Shown: one piece after another, positions 1 through 11,019 of the stretch
How the letters are laid out: each line of letters starts with the position of its first letter
How positions within the stretch are numbered: the stretch's first letter is position 1
DNA from: Hormiphora californensis
Lineage: Eukaryota; Ctenophora; Tentaculata; Cydippida; Pleurobrachiidae
Direction of reading: 5' to 3'
DNA length: 64,000 nucleotides
Assembly (NCBI GenBank): GCA_020137815.1
Contig: CM035355.1
Location: 6,987,097-7,051,096, forward strand
The notes under the pieces: generated by a model
What the model was told of the DNA's origin: nothing
The model's input: only the letters and a program-made list of their open reading frames with translations
The model's database searches: none
Made by a program: the position numbers and the translations under genes

Positions 1-888
1 CCGGGTTTACTATTTGGTACGGTTTTGGTTCACATGGGGTTTTTAAGAATTGTAGTCTGTGAACTATCCCTATTAGCAGTATGATAACTACTTCCTGTGT
101 GGCTAGGTCTAGCTAGACATTGACTAGCTACGCTTAACCTAGAGATCCTGAGAAACTTGCTGTGAATGGCTCGAGTTATCCTAGCCCTCAGTTGTTGGCG
201 CTAGTAGCTATCAGCATACAGTAGAATTTAGTAATCGGTATGGTAATGGGTTTGTTTTGAGAGTTCCGTTGGATATTAGCAGGACCACCAGACGAGCAGT
301 GAGTTGGAGTGCACGACACCATATCCAGCAATTTGAGGCCAATTAGGTATCATGTCAATATGTCATTGTAAAAAAGTGAAGTTTTGAGTGAAGTTTTGAG
401 CGACGATAGAGAGAAAGACTTGGAGGCCGTGAGACCAAGATACCTGGGTAACACCATACCTGGGTGCAGATTATAATAGGACCACCGTTCACTGCGCTGT
501 GTCGAAAAGTAGAGCACGAAATTCTTTTCTATCGATAATAAAAGCTCTATCATGGAGAAGAAAAAACCTCTATCATCCTTGGAGCGTTTGACACGATATA
601 TGCTTTGCTTGTCTAACAAAAGACTGCCCTCTCCGAACAGTCGACAATGCAGCAGTATAACAATGCTTTAGATACTTATTCAGAATCGCAGCACATACAA
701 ACCACCATCATTCGATCGATCTGCCCATAAATCCACAAATTTCGTCTGATAAAGTTGAGCAGTACTAAAATCCCCCAATCCACTTCCCCCAATTTTAAAA
801 TAAATAAATATAACCATAGAACCTTTTCCACCCACTAATCAGTGAGAATCTCACTGAGATTATCGCAGTCACTGCAACTAAGATGTCT

Positions 889-942
889 GGTTGAGTGATT
901 GTATTCGGTCCTTCAATACCGACTGAATACAATCACTCAACC
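889..942. repeat. Perfect 18-bp inverted repeat (hairpin)
   Basis: GGTTGAGTGATTGTATTC at 889-906 is repeated as its exact reverse complement at 925-942, leaving an 18-nt loop that itself begins GGT and ends near ACC. The outer flanks (AGATG and CATCT) also pair with small gaps, giving a roughly 60-bp foldback. It could be a tiny MITE or an RNA hairpin; no target duplication is obvious. Confidence 0.7.
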
Positions 943-2445
943 AACAGTCATCTCACAACAAAACACCTTATTCAACAGACACCCCAACAATACACCGCCA
1001 ACTATGAATTGAAGTACCTGGTGCGGTTGCAGTAGTCAGATTATGGTATGTTTGTCCAGTATCATAGTAGTTTCCTGTCTTGGCCAATTTAGCTTAAATC
1101 AACTGAAAAATGGGTGATGTTGAAAAGACGTGAGCCGGGGTTCCTGGCCCAGGAAACGGAATTATGCATTCTGTGAGAGGCGGTAGAACACACGAGAATA
1201 CGTTCGCGCGAGCTTTATAGCCCGGTCGTACTCGCGCGCTACAAACATGTTCAATTAAAATTTTAGGGGCAGTGTCTGGGAAGCTCGACACAGGCAATTT
1301 GGTGACCAAATTTTGGTCACTTTTTGTTCAAAATCAAATAGTAATTTGGGAGATCTTGGAAATCAAATTTTGATTTTTCTATAATCAAATATAAATAAAA
1401 ATAGCCTGCAACGAAAGTAAAGGTTGTCATCTACCTTCATATCCGATAGCTCCAGGTCCAAAACAACTACCAGTGCACCACAGGATTTCTGATGGAGTGA
1501 TATGTGTTAGTTGAGAAAACTTTAGTGGGGTAGAAAAGAGAAATGGTGAAGGATTCAAGTTTCAACTCACCTGATGATGAAGTCAACTATTAGCAACTTT
1601 CAATATTCCCATCTCCTTCGTTCCTTGACAGAAGCTTTCGAGAATGTTTCACGTCATCCTCTCTTCTTCGACTCATCAATTCCTTCTTTCAAAAATAGAG
1701 GGTGCATTAAAGTTCATACAATTCAATGGAGATAGAACGGTGCACCTCGACATACCCTGTAAAAATCCTTCCGCGAGTAGTCCGGTATTGCCTTGTTCGA
1801 CGCCCCACGCCCAAAACAAGTCCGGTAAGTCGGATTTTTTTGAAGTTTTCACCCCAAACTCTTATAATAGTGTCATGTTTTACTTTTTGACGCGTACAAC
1901 ACACTTTAACATGTGATAGACGCACAAAAAAACGAGCCCACGAGAAGGGGGGGGGGACAACTTTTAAAAAATCTGACTTTAAATCGAGGCTTGACTGAAA
2001 ACGTCATTAACTTTTTTTGAAAGGATCAAAACATACACAAACACATTACATTTTAAAAAACACACTCATACGTCATGGCATTATAATAAATAAAACTGAA
2101 TTGTGTTCGCAGGGCAGGGTTCAGTGAGACTGAGAGAGGGGAACGCAAGACAATAATTGTTCATGCAAAGTTTTATTTTGGAAATAGCATCATTTATCTA
2201 ACATTTCTACTGCAACAGAATTGTCCACCACACGACTTGGTTCTTCCTTATTATCATCATTCTGTCCTTCGTCTGATTTTCTATCGCAGCAACGGGGCCG
2301 AGAGGCAATGGGGAAGAGAGTTGAATTCCTCAGGGGCGCCACCAGGAAGGAGTCAAGGAACATTTGTAGAGGGTGGGATATAAAGGCAGGGAGTAGAATC
2401 AGGGCTGTTGAACCTAGTGAACACAATACTTTTAGTCAACCTCCA

Positions 2446-2526
2446 AATGTCCAAATTTGGGAAAGGTATGCCCAAATTGGAGAAAGAGATGCCCAAATTT
2501 GGGAAATGTATGCCCAAATAAGGAGA
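2446..2526. repeat. Short degenerate tandem repeat
   Basis: Units of about 27 bp built on 'CCAAATTTGGGAAA..TATGCC' recur about three times with substitutions. Non-coding appearance; no link to a gene. Confidence 0.6.
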
Positions 2527-2884
2527 TATTGTTACCTAGTGATGCGGGTAGAGCGGTTGCTATGGCAGTACCCAATACCAGTGTTTTCTGGGATACTAAC
2601 AGCATCATAACGCACGTTCCTTTCCTGAAATGTATTATTATGTGTGTCACAGTTCTGTATCTGTGTGGGTAGCTGGGTGTAAAACTGTAAACATCAAAAT
2701 ACATCTTGAATCACTGGGACCCTCGGTTTCTAAACAAGAAAGATAGCGATATTTTACCTTTTGAAGAGAGCACCAATTGAAAGGGTGAAAGTCAGGAGAA
2801 GCATTAGCAGATGAGCCAAAACACACAGGACTATAAGGATACCCAAATCTCTCCACCTGGGATAGTTTACTTGATTAGTAAACA

Positions 2885-2940
2885 CTGGTCCCTGATTGGC
2901 TGATAACCAGTCACGTGACCTAAATTACGAGTTCTGATGG
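2885..2940 (+). repeat. Dispersed CCAAT/E-box repeat, copy 1
   Basis: This 56-bp stretch is nearly identical to the reverse complement of 31288-31344. It contains a CCAAT box (reverse orientation) and the palindromic E-box TCACGTGA. It is either a promoter-like fragment spread by duplication or part of a repeat family. Confidence 0.7.
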
Positions 2941-3535
2941 TACTTGATTGCACTTTACAGGTAACTTCTTAGATGTGTGAGGGGTCATAAAATCGTGGTG
3001 CAAGGGGGAGGACCCAGTGGCATGAGTTATAAAATCTGCCGGAAACATCCAAAATTCGATATCCGGTTCCTGCCGGTTTTTCTGCCGGAAAATTAAAAAT
3101 TTACTTGATATGCCTGGTTTTTTGCTCGCATTTTCTATTGCACGGTGTGTAAAGGTCTCGCTACTTACAGTATGTGGAAGCTATTTTGAATTGAGAATTC
3201 GAAAAATTGTGAAAAAATTAAATTTGCTCCAAAACGGATTGGAAAATGTGTACTTTTATGCCACTGGGAGACTCGGAGAACGTAGTACATTATTCATTTT
3301 TTCTCTTTTAATTTCCTTGATTTAGAATTGACAAATCTTTAATTAGTGAATTAAAAAGTATATGATTCGTTGGTTTGATGAATTTTCTTAGTTTAGAATT
3401 GACATATAATATTATCATAATGGTCATACTTCGGGAAGTTGATTTAAAAAATGGGGCGAAGAGTGTTGAAACCAAAGATTGAGTAAAGGAAAAACGGAAA
3501 GTGATAAAGAATCGGGAAGACTGAGAAAATAATTA

Positions 3536-3607
3536 CAGTCGGACCCCGATTTACCGGGATGATCGGTGCGGTGAAAGGGTTTTGCCCGGTAAATCGGGGT
3601 CAGACTG
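3536..3607. mobile_element. 72-bp Tc1/mariner (pogo-like) MITE
   Basis: The ends are inverted repeats of about 22 bp starting CAGTCGGACCCCGATTTACC, with one mismatch between arms. The element is flanked on both sides by TA (3534-3535 and 3608-3609), the target duplication typical of Tc1/mariner/pogo elements. It has no coding capacity. A relative sits at 28069-28196. Confidence 0.8.
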
Positions 3608-4247
3608 TATTTGTAATTCCAATTCTCTTTCTTTATAAAGAGACAGAATTATTTTGTCACGTGCGAAGAAGGATGTCCGGGATCGTAAGGGAGAAGTATA
3701 GAAGAGCTGCTGTAGTCCGCAGTAGTGGCTAATCTGTTTTTTTAAACATACATATTTCCCATTGATATCTCCACCCCCACTAATGTTTTTTAACATGTCT
3801 CCACTAGCGAATTTGATGAATTTCCCTGAAAGGTGACCAAGTCACCAAGTACATACCTAAATGTCTTCAAAATATATATAATATCTTCAGAATTTATAAT
3901 TAATTGCAACTAATCAATTAATTAATTGTCGGATCAGCAGTGCATCTCTCAGCTTAGTTCCTAGCCGATTGTTTGTAATCCAATCCTTCCTTTGGTAAAA
4001 AATTAGCGACTGTCAATTCCTAGTGACTTTTAATTGTCTGGATGGGCACAATGTATGAATCAGTATCAATTTCAGTTGTTGCTCTTTCAAATTGTCAGCT
4101 TTCAAAGCACGTTTAAATTAGAGTTAGGTAATGAGTAAGGGTTAGTACTGCAGGTGGTAGAACAATGAACTGAAGTGCAATCATTTTCTTAACAAGCCCT
4201 CCTTTTTATAGAGCAAACAACTACATAGCCGATTCAACTCTGCGAAC

Positions 4248-5357
4248 ATGGCCCTCGCGTTTACTGTAAGGGTTATTTCATTGGTTTTAATGATGTACGT
4301 CATGTCACCTGGACCAGCTACTGAACCTAAATCTACCGAGGCATCTGAACCAACTACTGAACCTGAATCTACCAATGCATCTGAACCAGCTACTGAACTT
4401 GAATCTACCAATGCATCTGAACCAACTACTGAACTTGAATCTACCAATGCATCTGAACCAACTACTGAACTTGAATCTACCAATGCATCTGAACCAACTA
4501 CTGAACCTGAATCTACCAATGCATCTGAACCAGCTACTGAACCTGAATCTACCAATGCATCTGAACCAGCTACTGAACTTGAATCTACCAATGCATCTGA
4601 ACCAACTACTGAACCTGAATCTACCAATGCATCTGAACCAACTACTGAACTTGAATCTACCAATGCATCTGAACCAACTACTGAACCTGAATCTACCAAT
4701 GCATCTGAACCAGCTACTGAACTTGAATCTACCAATGCATCTGAACCAACTACTGAACCTGAATCTACCAATGCATCTGAACCAGCTACTGAACTTGAAT
4801 CTACCAATGGCACAAATAGCACCCGACCGAATTCTATCACAAGTTCTACCATGGCGAGTGCTCCTAGTAACGACTGTGAAGTAATTGTTGAAGTGAATGG
4901 TTACCTACACGAACAGTGTGGTGAGCAATATCCTTGGATAAAGGATTATCTATACAAGTGCCCCTGGTCAGATGACTTATACGATGTTCGTACTATGTTT
5001 AACCCTGCCGGTCATCATAATGATAAAAACTGCGAAAGCCTTGAATTCAACATACGCTGCCCAAATGACCCGGGAGTTTACCAGGCATGCGGACATAATG
5101 GTTGTTCAGTGTACAGAGAACTGAACGGGACAACCCTCCTCTGTGGAACGTACATCTGCGAATATGATACTAAATACGCGAAATATTTCGATGGTGGTAG
5201 CTTTTATGAGAAGGAAGCTCACTGTGACTCATCTTTCAAATGTGACAGGGACTTGAACATGGTAGGTTGTGATGGTAGTAATAACACATCGGAGTGTGAT
5301 GGGGTATGCGACGGTAGGTACTGTGAAGATGAGTCTTACTGTAACGGTGTACAGTAT
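4248..5357 (+). CDS. 5' coding part: signal peptide, repeat stalk, Cys-rich
   Basis: Starts MALAFTVRVISLVLMMYVM, a plausible signal peptide, then 13 copies of a 12-residue unit (ASEPTTEPESTN and variants) that would be a heavily O-glycosylated stalk. About 160 cysteine-rich residues follow, leading into CDGRYCEDESYC, the C-terminal half of an LDLa-like module. As the sequence stands, translation runs 3 codons into the Penelope element and stops at 5364-5366, giving a 372-residue secreted product without membrane helices. Confidence 0.7.
4341..4808 (+). repeat. 36-bp minisatellite x13, in frame
   Basis: Thirteen tandem copies of a 36-bp unit encode the 12-residue Ser/Thr/Pro/Glu repeat of the receptor stalk. 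Units differ only at a few codons (Pro/Leu and Thr/Ala), so expansion or homogenisation is recent. Long antisense and +1-frame reading frames over this block are by-products of the repeat. Confidence 0.95.
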
Positions 5358-6707
5358 TTCAATTAAAGAGAAACAACGATTTTGCAGTACTAATATTCAA
5401 TTAAGAACAGGAGCTTTCGACTGATCTATGTCAGACGTCTTCAGCTATAACAACAATGAAAATGAAAGTGTTTATGTAGTGGAGAAGAGGATATGGGATC
5501 CGGGGAGGGGAGGAGAGAGGAAGGGATGAGATCCGAGAAGGAAGATGCGATCCGAGAGGAGGGGATGGGGGAGGTGATCCAGGGGAAGGGAGAAGAGGTG
5601 ATCCGAGCTGAAGAGAATTAGGAAACAGGTTTGGGAGATCTAGGTTTGATGGAGATGCCAGCAGGACGAGGTTTGAAGGAGTTAGCAATCCTGGGGAGAA
5701 GGTGAGTCCATTGGAGGTTGACAGTAGGAACTTTATCTGTTCGGTTAATCGCCGGTTGAAGAGTGTGAATAGCCGCTTGTTCCAGTAGATTGAGACTAAG
5801 GCAGGAGGAAGAAGAGGAGAGGATAGAGGTAGAATTCCAGTCCATGGTGTGTCCAGATTCCCGAGCGTGGATAGCAGGAGCAGATTTCATCTTCCCATCG
5901 GTGTTGTAGAGAGAGTTGTTGTAGAAGTTTGATTCGTGCTCCTTAATCCGAGTTTTAACTGGTCGCTTGGTCTGGCCAACGTAGAAAGATGGGCAGTCGC
6001 GGCAGGGAATGGAGTAGATGGAGTTGGGAGTACTATCAGAAGGAGGCGAAGATTTGGTCTGGGTGAGGATGTTCCGTAGGGTAGAAGAGGAAGAGAAGGT
6101 GACGTCTATGTTGTAGCGGTTGAGGGTCCGTTTGAGTCGAGAGGAGAGGTCCGGGTGATAGGGTAGGACTACACGGTGGACGAAGGAAGAAGGAGGACGG
6201 GATTTTGACGGTTTGGGGTGTAGAAGGCGGTCCCGAACAGTAGACATCAGAGTGGAGATCTCGTAGGGAGGAAATCCATTGCAGAGACAGATGTTGTAGA
6301 CTGTGTCGAGTTCCTCTTCGAGGTGTTGGGGAGAACAGATGTTGTAGGCCCGACGGGTTAAGGATTGGATAACAGAGCGGCGTGTAGAGGCAGGAGTAGA
6401 GGAGTTGTACTTGAGATAGAGGTTGGTATGTGTAGGTTTCCGGTAGACAGAGGTAGAGAGGTCGGGATGGAGAAGGACGTCCAGATAGGGGAGAAGTCCA
6501 TCCTTAGGGTGCTCGATGGTGTACTTGAGATCTGGAGCAAGGGAGTTGATGTAGGAGAAGAAAGACTCGGCGTGATCATAATCCCTGGCAGCTCCTATGG
6601 CGTCGTCAACGAAGTGGTTCCAAGATCCCAGTGGGTCGGAGAAGGACTTGAGAGCGTGTTGTTCCTGTTCCGTAACACGAATCTCAGCCAGGATAACGGT
6701 GAGGGGA
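5358..6707 (-). mobile_element. 5'-truncated Penelope-like element (PLE)
   Basis: On the minus strand the element encodes the C-terminal half of a Penelope-type protein. First comes an RT palm motif FVDD (in WNHFVDDAIG), then a thumb region with LPYLDVLL and the SVYRKPTHTNLYLKYNS block, then a GIY-YIG endonuclease (IYSIPCRDCPSFYVGQTKR followed by R..EH). Fingers and early palm are missing, so it is 5'-truncated. The minus-strand 3' end (5358-5460) carries a short tail with GAAGACGTC..TGA and GTCGAAAGC. GTACAGTAT occurs at both borders (5349-5357, 6708-6716), a 9-bp target-site duplication. The minus-strand frame remains open to 6871, but codons beyond 6707 are antisense host sequence. Confidence 0.9.
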
Positions 6708-9686
6708 GTACAGTATGGTGTAACATGTGGGGACAAATGGGTGGATCCTAACTGGATGTGTGATGGCAGGTCATATTGTCCCAATGGGGAAGAAGAAGTT
6801 GGGTGCTTGAATTGGACCACTGCTGACCATACCACATGTATGAATCGGTGGGGGTTTATACAACGTATCAAGATACAGCAAAGTATGCGGTGCTTCCCCC
6901 TCCAACATAAACAAATATGTGAAAATTCGCAGGATCAGACCAACTGCAGTGATCCTGAAAGGGTTGCAGTTCATTGTATGTCAGAGGGATACCCAACAAA
7001 CATTTCCATCTGGGGATACTGCAGCGACTTTAAACTCTGTGATGATAATTACAATAATGAGTGCTTTGAACCTGAACTGGGGTGTAAAATCCACAAGGGA
7101 CAAAAGTGTGATGGACATGTTGATTGTAAATTTAAAACAGACGAAAGCTGTGAAAGTCTCACTAGTATTCGTTGTGTTCGAAGATTCCGATCACCGCACG
7201 TGGAAAGGAATACACCACTAAGGATACCATTGGAATGGGTTATGGACGACCAGATTGATTGCCTGGATGAGACAGATGAAGATCCAGACCAATGGAAAAC
7301 GTGTGTATCAGGCAACATCACCCATTACATAGATCCCAAATCGGATTGTCAACAGGTCCTCTTATGCCCGTCAGGAGACAAATTTATAGATCTTGCTAAA
7401 CTTTGCGATGGAGTTAAAACGTGTTCTATTGAAAACGAACTTTGTGCAGCGGTAAATAATTTTGGAATTGAAGAAGTTGCTCGCATCACTCGCATTACCA
7501 AAAATAGTCAGCGGATACTGCTACCTTGCGTGTCGGGAGGAAGTAAGCACTCATCACGCCAACTGACTAACTGCACGACAATAGAACACAAGACCGGACT
7601 CGCACAAACAGTTCTTGATGTCCAGAAACCTGTGATGATCATCCTACCCAAAGACAAGATAAACTGCTCGCATTTGTATGGGGAAAACTATGTGTATGCG
7701 GCATGCAACAAACGTTGTCTGGATGCTGAATGCCCTCTCATCGATGTACCTGGAGACACTTGTCACAACAAACTTGAATACAGAGTCCGAGCTCTCACAA
7801 AGAATAACACGCTAACAACTGTGCTCAAAATCAAAAACGGTACAGCGTATGACAAACAGATTTTCCCATGCGTCAACAAAAATTGTGTCCAATATGCACA
7901 AGTATGTGACCTTAAAGACGACTGTGGAGATGGTTCTGACGAGAAAAAGTGTGAAAACAATTTTAAATGCGACACAAGTTATACTTATCTGAACTTGTCA
8001 CAAGTGTGCAATGGAGTGGTGAGTTGTAGGGACTACTCTGACGAATGCCAGCCTCAATGCCCGCCCAGCAACAAAAACATTTTTGCAAACAACTACCTAA
8101 GGACTGCCAGTTACATCATGGGACCCATGTCAACGGTGCTTAACATTGTTTCTCTTGTGAGATCAGGTTCTAAACTAACCTACCAAGAAACATATGAAAT
8201 GTTTCTAAACCAACTAACCATCCTTATGATCAATCTCGGAGACTTGTTCATAGGAGTTTATCTCATTACAGTATCATACTTTGACTACATCAAATCTGAT
8301 GGGAGTTATTGCCAGAATCGGCATTTTTGGTTCAGTTCTACGGAGTGCTCCTTTCTTGGGGTTCTGAGCACCACTGGATCTCAACTTTCTCTGTTTGCAA
8401 TGACAGTCCTGGGAGTTACTAGAGTAACAAACCTAGGGAACCTAGTCCTTCGAGACTGCCAAACCTTCAAGTCCACACTTAAATTAGGAATTCTTGCAGC
8501 CGGTCCGATCTTGGCAAGCTTGATGGTAGCCATAACCCCAGTTTTAACCATATTTGAAGACTACTTTGTCAACGGCCTGTACTATGGAGATTCTCCGTTA
8601 TTTGTCGGGCCTGTTGATAAGCCACGGCATTTTGCAGCTTTTGGTGTGTATTTTGGTGAAAATTCCAGTTCTTGGAGTAACGAATCATCTTGGGAAGAGA
8701 TAAGATCGGCAGTTGCTAAAATGTTCTCAAGTGACTCTAAAATAAAAGGTAAAATCAGTAGAATAGTTCCAAGACCATTGCACCATTGTGATTGATTGAG
8801 AAGTTATACTCCACGCTGGTTGACATACTAAACTGTCACACCAAGTATGTTTAGGTTCTAACACCTCTCATTACATACTAGATACGCATACACCTAGCTG
8901 CATTAGGGCGAGAAACATGTATTGCTAAGTCGAATATTTCTTATTTGTTTTCAGAGATGAAAGGCGATACCGTTCACTTCTACGGCAACGACGGTGTTTG
9001 TATCTTCAAGTACCTAGTGAGAAGAGATGATCCACAGTGGATCTTCTCAAGCTCTGTCCTGCTGATGAACTGCCTTTGTTTCCTGTTCATTTCCATCAGT
9101 TACATTCTCATTGGCTACAAAATCAACTTGTCAGGTAGGGGACCAACCAATAATATTTGTAAAACAAGCAGCTCGAATTGTTTGTTTTAAAGTTTATGTT
9201 TTCCAGATTTTTCACATCAATGGACAACTACTAGATACCCCCCTTACCTCGCTTTATGAAGCAATTAAAATCGGTTATTGGTCAATTTGACAAATTACAT
9301 TTTCTCAGGCAGGAACAGCGGCCGTGCTGGTGGAAACGATCGGGTGCTGCAAATAAAAATCCTGGCCATCATCGTAACGGATTTCTTTTGCTGGATCCCT
9401 CTGGGTGTTGTGGCTTTCCTACATCTAGCAGAAGAGATCGATGCCACGAGCTGGTATCCCTTTTTCTCCATCCTGATTCTGCCGATCAACTCTGTCATTA
9501 ACCCTTTCCTTTTACGAGTCGAACTTCTACTGGAGGATCTTAAGTGCCACTGTGAGGTTCCCAGTCAGGGTTGCACGACGACTCTGGTCGTTCATTCAGG
9601 TTAAGAAGAGGGACTTTCTGAGAATTCCGGCTGCCATGGAGACGGTGGCATCTGGCGCTTCCGGGACTGCAACCACTGCCGTCTAG
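6708..9686 (+). CDS. 3' coding part: LDLa modules and 7TM
   Basis: Begins with the second TSD copy and continues the interrupted LDLa module (CGDKWVDPNWMCDGRSYC). Further modules follow, including a canonical one near 7878-7951 (VCDLKDDCGDGSDEKKC). TM1-TM4 lie in 8080-8640, TM5 in the exon 8955-9134 and TM6-TM7 in the exon 9309-9686. TM6 has CWIP and TM7 has LPINSVINPF. In the present frame the C-terminus ends at 9604; deleting one T of 9510-9513 gives NPFLY, a basic helix-8-like tail and a stop at 9684-9686. The 8748/8955 and 9134/9309 junctions are both phase 1. Confidence 0.75.
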
Positions 9687-10371
9687 GGAACTAAAAGAGG
9701 TGACTTTCAAGGCGAATTACATACGATGTTAGATCATATAATCTGGTTCCTAGATTGGAAACCAAACCATGTATCTGATAAAACTACTGCATAATCATTC
9801 GCTCAATGACAAAGGGACCGTTGAATAAATGGTGTTCCTTGTATTGGATTTTAATCATAGGGAGGGATAACCTTTTGCTTAATTGTAGAACTAACTAACA
9901 GTGTAAGCAGTGAAAAGTACCTAATGTTTATTGTTGGTATATCAATCCATGAACAATGCACCAGAGTCCACAGTTCAAAGTGACTTTTTGAAGTGTGCAA
10001 TCTTTTTCTTTCTTTTATTGTTTCTCTAAAAATCAGAAACTTTTATTTTGTGACAGCGGTCTAATTTGGATGGAGTGTTTGAGTCTTATGTTATGATTAT
10101 AACTTATACATACTTTACTCTCATTAGTTACGGTTATTTGGTCTTATCAATTATTGTTTACTGACGTGCTAGTTCGCGTGCGTCAACCGTCGTTGACGCA
10201 CAACTGTCAGAGTATATATCTTGGCTTTTGTGATTGATTTTCCTGTTCTTTCATTCTTGTATTATTGTTCATTACTATCTATTTATCCTTCCACGAACTC
10301 GGTAGTTCTGATAGTAGAAACAACGTATTACAACCATTTCACTTACACTAAGTGGGTGGAGTAAAGTCCGA
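9687..10371. other. Intergenic, 3' of receptor gene
   Basis: AT-rich sequence with no gene seen. It would contain the receptor 3' UTR. Confidence 0.4.
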
Positions 10372-10637
10372 TTTTTAATAATGCGAACCGGGGGCACGCA
10401 AAAAACTTTCCCACACACCGTGGGAAAGTTTTTTTCCGATTGTTTCGATCATATCTCTGGCTCCTGATAAGATAAAGACCTGATCTTGGTTGCATTGAAA
10501 ATGTCTTAAAATTATCTTTCCGATACTTTTAGGATCAAGTCTTAAAATTGTCAAGAACAGAATTTAACACACGCAAATGGAATTAAGTAGAATTAAGTGT
10601 GTGCCCCCCCGTTCACATTATTAAAAATCGGACTTTA
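10372..10637. mobile_element. 266-bp inverted-repeat MITE
   Basis: TAAAGTCCGATTTTTAATAATG at the left end is mirrored at the right end by CATTATTAAAAATCGGACTTTA; the pairing extends with a few mismatches through a G-run/C-run. An inner palindrome (AAACTTTCCCAC..GTGGGAAAGTTT) adds a second hairpin. No coding frame. The target duplication is unclear, so the superfamily is not assigned. Confidence 0.75.
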
Positions 10638-10799
10638 TTGAGTACGGTGTACCCTCTCTAGACGTAGCACACGCAAAAAAGCGAGAGAGGACAGCAAAGG
10701 AGGGAGAGAAGGAGAAGGGGGGATAACATGCCCAAGGCTCGCCCAAGGTGGAGACTGGAGTAGACCACTTATTATTGCTAGAGAATTGCTAAGAGTCGG

Positions 10800-10935
10800 A
10801 AGAGTATTATAGTTCCCCATAGCAACAGTATACTTCGTTCCCCATAGCAACAGTATTATAGTTCTCCCATAGCAACAGTATACCCCCCATAGCAACAGTA
10901 TAGTTCCCCCAAAGCAACAACATCTGTTCGGAGGA
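10800..10935. repeat. Tandem repeat of CCCCATAGCAACAGTATA
   Basis: About six degenerate copies of an 18-25-bp unit containing 'CCATAGCAACAGTAT' lie just downstream of the last recognisable SLC10A7-like exon. On the minus strand they read as a repetitive GNYTVAMG-like peptide, probably not real protein. Confidence 0.75.
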
Positions 10936-11019
10936 GTTCCCGGAGGAATCACTGAGTTGTAACAAAGAATAAATCCTGGTAAGTGGATGGGTATAATTTA
11001 TCACTATATAGTTACTTAC

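Larger units (their letters stand above)
1..4247. other. Gene-free, repeat-bearing flank
   Basis: No open reading frame here has a recognisable domain or convincing exon pattern; frames of 70-130 codons exist but look like chance. Visible structure includes a 54-bp hairpin (889-942), a short tandem repeat around 2446-2526, a dispersed CCAAT/E-box repeat (2885-2940) and a small TA-flanked MITE (3536-3607). The last part (about 3.8-4.2 kb) would hold the promoter of the receptor gene starting at 4248; I see no clear TATA box. Confidence 0.5.
4248..9686 (+). pseudogene. Mucin-stalk/LDLa/7TM receptor, disrupted
   Basis: This is a class A GPCR with a large ectodomain. In order: a signal-peptide-like N-terminus, a 13-copy Ser/Thr/Pro/Glu repeat, cysteine-rich sequence with several LDL-receptor class A modules, then seven membrane helices. 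TM6-TM7 (CWIP, LPINS.INP) resemble relaxin/LGR-type receptors, but no leucine-rich repeats are seen. Coding parts are 4248-5357, 6717-8748, 8955-9134 and 9309-9686, with phase-1 GT-AG introns at 8749-8954 and 9135-9308. Two lesions are present. A Penelope-like element interrupts an LDLa codon series at 5357/6717. An extra T in the run 9510-9513 shifts frame inside the NPxxY motif. Removing both gives one frame of about 1232 residues. The element is a true insertion; the T could be a sequencing error. The ligand is unknown. Confidence 0.75.

Noticed and set aside
4181-4884. Antisense and +1-frame long ORFs across the 36-bp repeat
   Set aside because: By-products of a repeat whose unit length is divisible by three, so all frames stay open.
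5400-5460. Hammerhead ribozyme in the Penelope tail
   Set aside because: CTGA and GAAA are present but the conserved CUGANGA core is not, so I do not call it; the tail still resembles other Penelope tails.
6708-6871. Upstream extension of the Penelope reading frame to 6871 on the minus strand
   Set aside because: Beyond 6707 the sequence is the host receptor exon in antisense; the 9-bp duplication marks the border.
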